DNA of 64,000 bases from assembly GCA_004322135.1 (NCBI GenBank), contig SCSG01000045.1, positions 1 to 64,000 on the forward strand, in the 5' to 3' direction. The notes under the pieces were generated by a model. That model saw nothing but the letters and a program-made list of their open reading frames with translations. It had not been told where the DNA came from and did no database searches. A program made the position numbers and the translations under genes. The DNA comes from Burkholderiaceae bacterium (GTDB lineage Bacteria; Pseudomonadota; Gammaproteobacteria; Burkholderiales; Burkholderiaceae_B). Of this stretch, positions 26,332 to 35,054 are shown piece by piece (within the stretch, counting starts at the first letter, position 1; the number at the start of each line of letters is the position of its first letter).

Positions 26332-26464
26332 CCGCCTGGCCTGCTTGCAACCGTAAGCGGCAAATTGCGGCGCGGAGCATCAAGCGAAATGCTAGTTGGC
26401 ATGCGAGTTGCTACGACGAGCCTCTTCGCGGGTAACGGTGTGCCTTTGCTCGGCGTTGTGCCAG

Positions 26465-27577
26465 TCAGTGCGCGGCCGGCATGCGGATCACAGGCTTGAT
26501 GGTCTTGCCGCTTTCCATGTCGTCAAGCGCCACGTTGATGCCGGCCAGGTCGTAAAAGCGGATAAGCCGGTCGAAGGGGAAGCGTCCCTGTGCGTAAAAC
26601 TCAATGAGTTGCGGGATGAAGAAGTCAGGGTTGCTGTCGCCTTCGTGGATACCACGAATAGAGCGTCCACCCAACACCATCTTCAGGATGTTTACGCTGG
26701 CATCCCCGCCTTTTGCCGTGTTGATCAGGCCGCACACGCCTCGCGCGGCCAGGCCTTCCGCAGCCTGGCGAATGACGTTCAGATTGCCGGTTGTGTCGAC
26801 CGCAAAGTTCAGCCCTCGTTTTGAAATCGCCGCTACCCGGGTGAAGGTGTCTTCGTGCCCTGCATGAATGGTATGCGTGGCTCCGAGCTCCGTCGCCATG
26901 TCCAGACGCGAGCGTTGTGTGTCGATGGCGATGATGGTTGTGGCGCCTGCGAGACGCGCCGCCATGACGGCGGCAAGGCCTACGGAACCGACCCCGAAAA
27001 TCCCGACATCGCTGCCGGGCGTGACTTTCAGTGAATTGAGGATTGCACCCGCGCCGGTTTGAATGCCGCAGCCCAGCGGGCCGAGGATTTCCAGCGGAAC
27101 GTCCTGGCGCACGGGGATGGCATTGCGTTCCGAGCATATCGCGTATGTAGCGAACGAAGATTGCCCGAAGAAGTGGCTGTGGATGGCAGTTCCATGGTCG
27201 TTGAACGCGGTTGTGCCGTCGCTGCGCTGGCCGGCGAAATTCAGCGTGCCAATTTCGTCGCAGTAGGCAGTAACGCCTTGTCGACAATTGGGGCAGTGCC
27301 CGCAAGATCGGAATGTCATGACGACGTGGTCGCCAGGTTTGACCTTACGGACAGCTGTGCCGACCTTTTCGACGATGCCCGCGCCTTCGTGGCCCAGGAC
27401 AATGGGTTTGGGTACACGGTCCGGTGCATCGCGCATGCCGATGTCGGTGTGACACACACCGGTCGCTATGACGCGCACGAGGACCTCATCTTCTTGTGGC
27501 TCGCTCAGTTCGAGATCTTCGATGGACAGCGACTTGCCGGTTGTCCGGCATACAGCCGCCTTCGTGATTGTTGCCAT
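26465..27577 (-). CDS. Zinc-dependent (aryl-)alcohol dehydrogenase, MDR superfamily
   Basis: This 370-residue medium-chain dehydrogenase has the catalytic zinc ligands in GVCHTDIG and GHEGAG, four structural-zinc cysteines in CGHCPNCRQGVTAYC, and the NAD-binding FGVGSVGLAAV. The pattern (CGIQTGAGAILN, the long insert SHFFGQSSFATYA) is that of benzyl/aryl-alcohol dehydrogenases such as XylB and of class III-like enzymes. It would interconvert an aromatic alcohol and its aldehyde. It stands alone on the minus strand, convergent with the transglutaminase-like gene. Confidence 0.88.
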   Translation of the reverse strand: MATITKAAVCRTTGKSLSIEDLELSEPQEDEVLVRVIATGVCHTDIGMRDAPDRVPKPIVLGHEGAGIVEKVGTAVRKVKPGDHVVMTFRSCGHCPNCRQGVTAYCDEIGTLNFAGQRSDGTTAFNDHGTAIHSHFFGQSSFATYAICSERNAIPVRQDVPLEILGPLGCGIQTGAGAILNSLKVTPGSDVGIFGVGSVGLAAVMAARLAGATTIIAIDTQRSRLDMATELGATHTIHAGHEDTFTRVAAISKRGLNFAVDTTGNLNVIRQAAEGLAARGVCGLINTAKGGDASVNILKMVLGGRSIRGIHEGDSNPDFFIPQLIEFYAQGRFPFDRLIRFYDLAGINVALDDMESGKTIKPVIRMPAAH

Positions 27578-27917
27578 TGGTTTTTCCCCTGCTCGCTTGT
27601 TGGATTCAGATTCTGATTTCGTGTCAGGTTGATTTTAATTCTTACTCGTAAGGATGGTCGGGCCGAATTGGTCGGAGTCCCCGGATTTCTACAAAACCCT
27701 CCAGAAGTCGTCTGAGAATCGCCGGTCCGGCTGGTCTGATGAGGGCGGTGCCTTCTCGCTGGTCGAGGGCAACTCCCCTGAATCTGCGTTGCATCCGGGG
27801 CTTCATCGAATCGATGTCAATTGCCAGCTTTTGATGGTTGGTTCTCCAGGTCGCGTTCAGATTTCTGTAATTAATGGCGCTCAGGCCTTGACAATGACTT
27901 GCCTAACCGGTAAATTC
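27578..27917. other. Intergenic region with an unassigned minus-strand open frame
   Basis: A minus-strand frame stays open from about 27902 to a stop at 27642-27644 (86 codons). It contains MKPRMQRRFRGVALDQRE and FVEIRGLRPIRPDHPYE but lacks a convincing start and ribosome site. It looks like the tail of a larger gene, possibly a mobile-element remnant, but I do not recognise the family. A plus-strand frame over the same bases is less convincing. Confidence 0.3.
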
Positions 27918-27941
27918 GTATACATTGGATACTCTGTATAC
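27918..27941. promoter_or_regulatory. Paired GTATAC operator before the GntR gene
   Basis: Two copies of the palindrome GTATAC, at 27918-27923 and 27936-27941 (18 bases start to start), lie just before the GntR start codon. The second reads TGTATACA, the common core of FadR/FCD-type GntR operators. Autoregulation is likely. The element also makes the in-frame TTG at 27925 an unlikely start. Confidence 0.55.
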
Positions 27942-27948
27942 AAAGCAT

Positions 27949-28671
27949 ATGTTGACAAAGCATAAGTCATCGAACCTTTTGAGCGCTAGTGATCACGCGT
28001 TTCAGTCGATTTACGACATGATCATCAGTGGGGAAGTGTTGCCGGGCGAGCGGCTGCTCGAAACAGAGCTGAGTGAAGCCCTGGGTGCCAGCCGTACACC
28101 TGTTAGACAGGCACTGAGTCGTCTTGCTGAGCACGGCTTGGTTGAAAGCAGTGGGCGTGGCCTGGTTGTCACCGTGCTTGATTTATCCCGTGTCCGGGAC
28201 CTTTATGAATTTCGTGCGTCCCTTGAAGCGTTGGCGGCCGAACTTGCCGCAACGCGTAGCAGCCGCAATGAACTCCCGCTAGTGGCTTTCAAGGAGCTCC
28301 GGGAAATTAACCAAGCTGTTGAGGACGCTGCCGCGCGCGAGGACGTTCGAGCAGTCAACAGGCAGAACCTTGCGCTGCATCGCCGTATAGCTGAACTTGC
28401 CGATAATATTTTCTTACTCGATGCGATCGATAAGATATGCGACATTATCGCGATTTCAGGTGCGGCGATCTTTACCGATAAACGATGGGGTAAACAAGTC
28501 CATTCCCATCATTCGGTAATCATAGATGCTGTGGAGGCGGGGGATGCAGTCACGGCACGAGATACTGCAAGAATTCACATACTTAATGCCAGACGCGTAT
28601 ATACGGAAATCAAAAATAATAATTTACCGGTAAAAACATTATCCGCACTGGATGATGACCCGGATATTTGA
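27949..28671 (+). CDS. GntR-family transcriptional regulator (FCD domain)
   Basis: This 240-residue regulator has a winged-helix head (ETELSEALGASRTPVRQALS RLAEHGLV) and an FCD ligand domain with candidate metal/ligand residues (VRDLYEFRASLEALAAELAA; NRQNLALHRRIAELADN; HSHHSVIIDAVEAGD). The ATG at 27949 is used because an earlier in-frame TTG falls in the operator. It directly precedes the DapA-family gene and the second Liv importer and probably controls them. Confidence 0.88.
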   Translation: MLTKHKSSNLLSASDHAFQSIYDMIISGEVLPGERLLETELSEALGASRTPVRQALSRLAEHGLVESSGRGLVVTVLDLSRVRDLYEFRASLEALAAELAATRSSRNELPLVAFKELREINQAVEDAAAREDVRAVNRQNLALHRRIAELADNIFLLDAIDKICDIIAISGAAIFTDKRWGKQVHSHHSVIIDAVEAGDAVTARDTARIHILNARRVYTEIKNNNLPVKTLSALDDDPDI

Positions 28672-28734
28672 TGGGTTTGATGGTCTATTTTTCCAACTTT
28701 TATAAATTGAGTATTTACCCAACGGAATATTTCT

Positions 28735-29679
28735 ATGACTAAAGCATCCGATTTTCGAGGTTTGTTTCCCGCTCCGTCAGTTCCTTTTGACAACAATGAA
28801 GCATTGATGGAGAGAGAATTCTCGAAGCATATAAAAACAATAGGCGCTTCTAAAGGCGTAAACGGTGTGCTCATTAATGCGCACGCAGGTGAATTGGCAA
28901 CCCTGACACCATCCGAGCGCGCGCGCATTATAAAATTGACCCGCAATGAACTCCAGTCTGGCCAAAAAATAATTACTGGGGTTGACGGCCTGAATGTTCC
29001 CGATGCGCTTGAGTGCTTGAAGCAGGCAGAGGGCGAGGGCGCGGATGCCGCACTGGTAGTGCCGCCTTTTGATTATAATCCGCGGCGCAAGATGACGAAA
29101 TCATGGGAGGCTCCATTACGTTTTTACGAAACGCTTGCAAACGCCTCGAAGCTGCCACTTATTATCTATCAATTTCCTGAAACTTCGGGCGTTTCCTACA
29201 CTACAGAAGCGCTGAGCCGTATGGCCGAAATCGACACCGTGGTTGCAATTAAAGATACGACAATTGACGGGCAGCTGTATCAAGAACATCTTGAGGCCCT
29301 TCAAGGGCGAATCTCTGTGCTTGCTGCCCTAGACACCCCGGACCTGCTGGGCCATATGATACTTGGCTGCGATGGCGCGATCATAGGTGTCGGGCAACTC
29401 GGGCCAGCATTGTGGGGCGAATATACCAACTATATTCTTGCGGGTGATTACACAGCCGCAGCAGATATATTCTGCAAGCGCCTACTGCCGCTTGTGACCC
29501 ATATCTTTTTTGGGCGGTTTCCAACCTTGGCGAGCGATGCAGCGAAAGCAAAGGAAGCGCTGGTGCAGCTCGGCGTATTTACCAGCAGCAAGGTGCGTGC
29601 CCCTGCCGTCGGAGTAAATGCAGAAGACATCAAGAATATACGGGCTGGCTTGGTAAGAGCCAAGTTATTGGCGGCCTGA
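28735..29679 (+). CDS. DapA-family (dihydrodipicolinate synthase-like) aldolase/dehydratase
   Basis: This 314-residue Schiff-base TIM barrel has the catalytic lysine in VVAIKDTT near residue 165 and the tyrosine in IIYQFPET near residue 140. In true DapA the last motif is YNxP, so Gln replaces Asn. Family members act on 4-hydroxy-2-oxoacids, sugar acids or hydroxybenzylidenepyruvates. The N-terminus FRGLFPAPSVPFD fits the hydroxyproline/sugar-acid branches. A ribosome site is weak. Its position between the GntR regulator and a Liv importer suggests catabolism of the imported acid. Confidence 0.82.
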   Translation: MTKASDFRGLFPAPSVPFDNNEALMEREFSKHIKTIGASKGVNGVLINAHAGELATLTPSERARIIKLTRNELQSGQKIITGVDGLNVPDALECLKQAEGEGADAALVVPPFDYNPRRKMTKSWEAPLRFYETLANASKLPLIIYQFPETSGVSYTTEALSRMAEIDTVVAIKDTTIDGQLYQEHLEALQGRISVLAALDTPDLLGHMILGCDGAIIGVGQLGPALWGEYTNYILAGDYTAAADIFCKRLLPLVTHIFFGRFPTLASDAAKAKEALVQLGVFTSSKVRAPAVGVNAEDIKNIRAGLVRAKLLAA

Positions 29680-29847
29680 ATTAATTAACCATAACGCAGG
29701 CCTACGCTGGGGCAGCCGCATCTTTCATAGTTGGCACCGCCCCGACATATTATCTTCGAGGCATTAAATAGCCAGCAGATATCATATCTTGTTCGGTGCA
29801 TGCAGGGCAACGCGTGTAACGATCTGAGCAGTTGAGGGTTTAATTCG

Positions 29848-31161
29848 ATGAGGAGCATCATGTTAAATAATCGCTGTCCGCATTATCGCACCACTCCCGG
29901 AATAATATCCATTGCAGCATTCGCAGCGTCAGGAATAATAGGTATCTGCCTGCCTGGCTATGCGGTCAGTGCTTCGGCGAAAGCCCCGACACGCGTTTTG
30001 TCTGTTGGCGTTTTGGCTCCCGCCAGCGGTAATACTGCCGCCAGCGGTAAGGATATGAAAGACGGATGGAATTATTGGTTCGCTAATAATGGGACCACTT
30101 TTGGTGCCACGACTATCCGTACATCCTTCTACGACACAGCGTCGTCACCCAACACATCACTTACGAAGGCGCGTCAGGCGGTCGAAAAAGACCATGTCGA
30201 TATTCTTGTGGGCACTTTGTTGTCCAGCAGCGCTCTTGCCATCGTTCCCTATGCGTCAAAGCACAAAATACCCTACTTGATCCCCGAGACAGGTGCTGAC
30301 GATCTAGCTCAGCGCTCACGCAGCAAATATGCAATCAAAGCGGGGGGGTGGAATTCCAGTCAGCCGGCGCACGTCGCTGGAGCTTGGGCATACGAACACG
30401 GCTATCGCAAAGCGGTAACTATCGTCTCAGGGTATGCCTTTGGGTACGAAAACTCTGGTGGGTTTTCGCAGGTTTTTCATGATGCTGGCGGAAAGATCGC
30501 TGAACACTTATTTCCCCCGCTAGGAACGAAAGACTTCAGCCCATACCTTTCGAGAATCCGTAACGCCAAACCTGATGTCGTATTTGCGACGCTGGTTGGC
30601 GCGGATGGCCAAAGCTTCCTCAAGCAGTGGACGTCGTTCGGACTTTCTAAAGAAATACCGCTCATAAATACCCAAACAACCACCGATCAGTCCAATATGC
30701 GTGAGGGAGATCCCGCTATATTTGACGGATTAATATCTGTGGGCTATTACGCTCCGGGGCGTGACGATCCGGTCACACAGGATTTCGTCAAGGGGTATGC
30801 GGCTAAGTACGGCAGCATTCCGGACTCGCACGCAGCTAGCATGTACCTGACTGCTCAATGGCTTTCCAAGGCTGTCGAGTCGCTTCCGGCAAATGCTACC
30901 ACTGACCAGTTGATCGATGCCATCAACCGCGTGACTTTTGCCAATACTCCATTTGGCCCCTATAAGCTGGACGAATACGGTGGTCCTGTATTCAATGTTT
31001 ATCTTATGAAAGTTGTTCCTACTCCCGACTCGCTCAAGAAGTATGGGGCGGTGTGGAATGTCGTTGAACGAAAATGGGATGACGTGTCGCAGTTTTGGAC
31101 ATACGATCCAAAAACATATTTAAAGCAGCCGGTATATTCAGAGAGTTTTCAGGGCTATTAG
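29848..31161 (+). CDS. Liv-type ABC importer substrate-binding protein
   Basis: This 437-residue type I periplasmic binding protein has a long hydrophobic leader (residues about 15-42) before a mature start near KAPTRVLSVGVLAPASGN. Conserved segments are KDHVDILVGTLLSSSALAIV and VFATLVGADGQSFLKQW. The start may be 29848 or 29860; GAGGAG overlaps the first and precedes the second. It opens a complete five-gene importer in lower-G+C DNA, 168 bases after the DapA-like gene. Confidence 0.88.
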   Translation: MRSIMLNNRCPHYRTTPGIISIAAFAASGIIGICLPGYAVSASAKAPTRVLSVGVLAPASGNTAASGKDMKDGWNYWFANNGTTFGATTIRTSFYDTASSPNTSLTKARQAVEKDHVDILVGTLLSSSALAIVPYASKHKIPYLIPETGADDLAQRSRSKYAIKAGGWNSSQPAHVAGAWAYEHGYRKAVTIVSGYAFGYENSGGFSQVFHDAGGKIAEHLFPPLGTKDFSPYLSRIRNAKPDVVFATLVGADGQSFLKQWTSFGLSKEIPLINTQTTTDQSNMREGDPAIFDGLISVGYYAPGRDDPVTQDFVKGYAAKYGSIPDSHAASMYLTAQWLSKAVESLPANATTDQLIDAINRVTFANTPFGPYKLDEYGGPVFNVYLMKVVPTPDSLKKYGAVWNVVERKWDDVSQFWTYDPKTYLKQPVYSESFQGY

Positions 31162-31250
31162 TTAGTTGATGCCCTAAAGAAAACAGTGCACGAATGTGGC
31201 ACGAGAAATAATATTAATTCCAACGTTTTAATGGCACTCCGAGTACGCTT

Positions 31251-32114
31251 ATGGATATTATAACTAATATAATTGGTGGCTTGGCGAATGCAAGTCTGTT
31301 GTTTCTCGTTGCCGCTGGTTTTACGCAGATTCTTGGTTTGATGAAAATCATTAATGCTGCGCAAACCTCTTTCTACCTTATAGGCGCCTACGTAGGTATA
31401 ACTCTTATTGGCCGCGGTATCGAATTTTGGCTGAGTGCCTTATTAAGCGCCGTAGCCGTGGGTATATTGGGAAGCATTATTTACCATCTATTCCTGCGGA
31501 AAAATCGAATGGATCATGTGACAACACTCTTTGTCACGATTGGGTTCTCGATAATACTGGGGGATGGGTCATTGGCCATATGGGGGGGCGATCCTCGCAC
31601 AGTGGCGGCGCCGCATATTCTGGAGGGGTCTGTAAGTATATTGGGTAATGTCGTGCCTATATACTGGGTTGCATTGATTTTGATAGGTGCATTAGTCGCC
31701 ATTGTCTTATTTATAATCGAGCGTCACTCCGTAATTGGCGCAATTGTGCGTGCCGGCGTCGATGATGGAGAAATGGTCAGCGGCCTCGGTATCAATATAA
31801 ATAGACTGTTTTTGATTGTATTCGGGTTCGGATCGGCACTCGCGGGCCTGGCAGGGCTATTAGGTGGACCAATTGCTGGTGCCTACCCTGGGCTGGATTT
31901 GGAATTAATTCCATTGGCGTTCACGGTTGTTATTCTCGGTGGCATGGGATCCCTTATGGGAGCCCTCGTGGGAAGCATAATAATTGGAATTGTAAACAAC
32001 CTTGGTATTGCATTTTTTCCTCAGTTAGCCTATTTCACAATTTTCGGCCCAGTAGTCATAATTTTGGCATTAAAGCCAGAAGGCTTATTCGGGCGCAGAG
32101 AAAGGATAGTGTAA
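31251..32114 (+). CDS. livH: Liv-type ABC importer permease (LivH family)
   Basis: This 287-residue permease has about eight membrane spans and the family motifs AAGFTQILGLMKIINAAQTS and GGMGSLMGALVGSI. The usual NLAHG loop reads NAAQT, a small departure from the family. The bases around it are clearly poorer in G+C than the first importer operon. Confidence 0.9.
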   Translation: MDIITNIIGGLANASLLFLVAAGFTQILGLMKIINAAQTSFYLIGAYVGITLIGRGIEFWLSALLSAVAVGILGSIIYHLFLRKNRMDHVTTLFVTIGFSIILGDGSLAIWGGDPRTVAAPHILEGSVSILGNVVPIYWVALILIGALVAIVLFIIERHSVIGAIVRAGVDDGEMVSGLGININRLFLIVFGFGSALAGLAGLLGGPIAGAYPGLDLELIPLAFTVVILGGMGSLMGALVGSIIIGIVNNLGIAFFPQLAYFTIFGPVVIILALKPEGLFGRRERIV

Positions 32115-32118
32115 ATAA

Positions 32119-33162
32119 ATGGTGGAGACAAACAAAAGTAGCGCTTTGCGCTACGGCACGGGCCAAGTAAGGCATGACGCAGTGGGTCGGCCGCTACGGT
32201 ATAAGCGTTTAATGGCACTTTGTGTGGGCGGCTGCATATTGCTTGCATTACCGTTTCTAGGTTTGCCGGATTTTTACATAGGGTTATTTACTCAGGCCTG
32301 GGTGCTTGCCATAGCTGCAATGGGGCTGGATCTATTACTCGGGTATACAGGTCTGGTGTCTTTTACGCATGGTGCCATTTTCGGCGTAGGAGCTTATGCG
32401 GTTGCGATCGCGGCGGTCAAATTCGGCCTGCAAGGCTGGTTCTGGGGCTTGGGTTTGGGAGTCGGATTTGCAGTGGCGGTGTCTATAATTTTTGCCCTTG
32501 TCTCGTTGCGTACCCTAGGGGCGACCTTCATTATTATTACCCTGGCGTTAAATCAAATTCTGTGGGGCACTGCACAACAGTGGATATCGCTGACTGGTGG
32601 CGATAATGGCATCGTGGGTTTTAGTAGGCCAACTATATTTGGAATCTCACTTGAGAGTGCAACATCCTATTATGTGTTCAGCCTTTTAGTGCTATTTGGT
32701 GCCGCAGCAGTGTTGCGAATGGTCGTAGGTTCGAATTTCGGTTTGGGACTTATTGGCATACGCGACCAGCCAGCTCGTATGGAAGCGCTTGGCTATAACC
32801 CGTGGCTGCATCGGGTGATTACGTTCATACTCGGTGGCGCTTTTGCGGGGCTTGGAGGCGTGCTGTTTGCCAACTACAACCTTTTTGTCAGCCCTGAACA
32901 GATGCATGTTGGCTTGTCGGTGGATCTTTTGCTGATGGTGGTTTTGGGGGGCAGAGCGACTATCTATGGATCGATTGCGGGTGCGCTCGTTATCGTTGTG
33001 TTGGGGAATTACTTAAGCGGTTTCACCGATCGGTGGCACATGATCCTTGGTGCAATGTATGTGGTGGTAGTCCTTTATTTCGATCAGGGGTTTGCCGGTG
33101 CCGCACGGCGCTGCGTTGCGCTATTGAAGCGTTTGAAACCTATGGCATATGAGCGTGAATAA
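32119..33162 (+). CDS. livM: Liv-type ABC importer permease (LivM family)
   Basis: This 347-residue permease has LLLGYTGLVSFTHGAIFGVG and the coupling region GGRATIYGSIAGALV. It has an extra N-terminal cytoplasmic tail of about 30 residues. It lies four bases after livH. Confidence 0.9.
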   Translation: MVETNKSSALRYGTGQVRHDAVGRPLRYKRLMALCVGGCILLALPFLGLPDFYIGLFTQAWVLAIAAMGLDLLLGYTGLVSFTHGAIFGVGAYAVAIAAVKFGLQGWFWGLGLGVGFAVAVSIIFALVSLRTLGATFIIITLALNQILWGTAQQWISLTGGDNGIVGFSRPTIFGISLESATSYYVFSLLVLFGAAAVLRMVVGSNFGLGLIGIRDQPARMEALGYNPWLHRVITFILGGAFAGLGGVLFANYNLFVSPEQMHVGLSVDLLLMVVLGGRATIYGSIAGALVIVVLGNYLSGFTDRWHMILGAMYVVVVLYFDQGFAGAARRCVALLKRLKPMAYERE

Positions 33163-33214
33163 ATGATCTGAGTGGCAAGACTAAACCGCGGAATTAGAGG
33201 ACTAGTGTACAAAA

Positions 33215-34018
33215 ATGAATACAGAGGCCATCCAGCACGTAGTGGCTCCAGATGTCGATGCACATAATGCGACTGATTGGGCCTTGGAAGTAAATAATCT
33301 ATATGTGAGCTATGGGAAGTTGAAAGTACTTGAAGGCATTAATATGTCGGTCGCAAAAGGAGAGCGACAATGCATTATTGGGCCCAATGGTGCCGGGAAG
33401 ACGACGTTTTTTAATACGATTGCTGGCGTTGTGCAACCGACTTCTGGCGCCATCCGTCTTGGGGGGCAGGATGTAAGCAGGCTCATGCCACGCCAACGTG
33501 CGCACATTGGCGTGGCGCGGACGTTCCAGCGCACTCAATTGTTCCCGCAGCTGACAGTCATGGAGAACTTGCTGCTCGCTATAGCAGCATTGGAGACACG
33601 ACGCTTCAATGTGTTTCGTGGTGCTCATTCCTATGAGCAATCAAGAAGCCACGTCGAGTCCCATTTGACACACTTCGATTTGGGGATGGCAAAAGATCGG
33701 CTGGTAGGTGAGCTGGGATATGGTGAGCAACGTCAGATCGAGATACTCATGGCGATGATCCAGAATCCAAGCATCTTGCTTCTGGATGAGCCGACAGCTG
33801 GTCTTGCCGCAGCTGATGGAGGGATTGTGACCGAGCTATTGGACGAGTGCTCCGTGGAGACGACAATTATTATGATTGAGCACGACATGGACATTGTGTT
33901 CAAGTTTGCATCCCGGCTTAGTGTGCTTAGCGCGGGTGCGATTATTGCTGATGGTACTGTCGACGAGGTACGAGCTAACGCGACTGTTCAGAACATCTAC
34001 TTGGGGACACAAGGATGA
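33215..34018 (+). CDS. livG: Liv-type ABC importer ATPase (LivG family)
   Basis: This 267-residue ATPase has Walker A GPNGAGKTT, signature-region GYGEQRQIEILMAM, Walker B ILLLDEPTAGL and H-loop IEHDMDIVF. About 25 residues precede the first strand. It overlaps the next gene at ATGATG. Confidence 0.92.
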   Translation: MNTEAIQHVVAPDVDAHNATDWALEVNNLYVSYGKLKVLEGINMSVAKGERQCIIGPNGAGKTTFFNTIAGVVQPTSGAIRLGGQDVSRLMPRQRAHIGVARTFQRTQLFPQLTVMENLLLAIAALETRRFNVFRGAHSYEQSRSHVESHLTHFDLGMAKDRLVGELGYGEQRQIEILMAMIQNPSILLLDEPTAGLAAADGGIVTELLDECSVETTIIMIEHDMDIVFKFASRLSVLSAGAIIADGTVDEVRANATVQNIYLGTQG

Positions 34019-34722
34019 TGCTTTCTATCGCGGGTCTTAATACCTTTTACGGTAGTAGCCATATCCTTCATAACGTCACGCTGGATGTGGATTCGACCGT
34101 TCCTACTGCCCTGTTGGGCCGCAATGGCGCAGGGAAAACGACACTTGTGCGATCTATCATGGGCTTTACGCCAGGGCGCAGCGGCACCATTCAATGGGAT
34201 GCTCTGCCGCTGCATGACTTGACTCCGTATCGCATTTCCCAGGGCGGAATCGCGGTTGTACCGCAGGGGCGCCGTATATTCCAGTCTTTGACCGTATTGG
34301 AAAACTTGCAAATTGCAGGGCGAAGTGTAAGGCACAAAAAGCAGCGCCGGTTCGGGCTCTCCGAAGTCTTTGAGTTGTTTCCGCGTTTGAAAGAGCGATC
34401 CAGCAACTATGGCGATCAGCTATCCGGTGGCGAGCAACAAATGCTGGCTATTGGACGCGCGTTGATGACGAACCCTCAATTCATCCTTATGGACGAACCG
34501 TCAGAAGGGCTGGCGCCGATAATTGTTGACGCTTTGGTCGAGACGATCAGGCTATTGGAGAGCCAGGGTTTGGGAATTTTGCTCGTGGAACAGAACCTTT
34601 CTCTGGCATACCGTTGTGCTGAGCGTGCACACATCCTTAATAAAGGCGAGGTGGTCTGGTCCGGTGATATGGAGGAGGTCAGGGCCAATGATGAGCTGAG
34701 GCAAATGCACTTGGCGGTGTGA
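34015..34722 (+). CDS. livF: Liv-type ABC importer ATPase (LivF family)
   Basis: This 235-residue ATPase has a normal Walker A (GRNGAGKTT), signature LSGGEQQMLAIGRAL, Walker B FILMDEPSEGLAP and the LivF-typical VEQN in place of the H-loop His. Its canonical lysine contrasts with the arginine in the LivF at 10718. It is the last gene of the importer. Confidence 0.92.
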   Translation: MMLSIAGLNTFYGSSHILHNVTLDVDSTVPTALLGRNGAGKTTLVRSIMGFTPGRSGTIQWDALPLHDLTPYRISQGGIAVVPQGRRIFQSLTVLENLQIAGRSVRHKKQRRFGLSEVFELFPRLKERSSNYGDQLSGGEQQMLAIGRALMTNPQFILMDEPSEGLAPIIVDALVETIRLLESQGLGILLVEQNLSLAYRCAERAHILNKGEVVWSGDMEEVRANDELRQMHLAV

Positions 34723-35054
34723 TGGTGGGGTGTGTCAATAAGCGACGAGTGGTCGTGGCTCATGGCATTTTTGAGTAGGTGTACTGTTCGTAAACTTTTG
34801 ATTCAACGAAATAGCAGTGTCCGAGACACGCCACCAGTTTCCCCTGAGATGATTTTGTTGGTTGTTTCACGTCGGGGAGCACAACATCTCTTGCGAGCCA
34901 TGAGCCTGATTGACGATTCTTTTTGCAGTTTTTTCAACCAGATGGTTGGTTTGCGTGAACCGTGCGCGGTTTCGACTGCGCATGTTCGATGGGTGAGCGC
35001 CCGGCCGGCATTCACTACATCCAATCGACGAAAGTCTGGTTTAAAGCCGCTGCA
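34723..35054. other. Intergenic region, no gene recognised
   Basis: About 330 bases lie between the Liv operon and the MFS gene. The only structure noted is a 13-base dyad GTGTC-CGA-GACAC at 34817-34829, possibly a regulator site or the edge of an old insertion. Short frames on both strands lack ribosome sites and family features. Confidence 0.4.

Noticed and set aside
27654..27965. Plus-strand frame of 103 codons before the GntR gene
   Set aside because: It has no ribosome site, runs through the operator and overlaps the GntR start; the opposite strand is equally open.
34817..34829. GTGTC-CGA-GACAC dyad as an insertion-sequence end
   Set aside because: No second copy and no transposase sequence could be found in the neighbourhood; kept only as a note in the intergenic entry.
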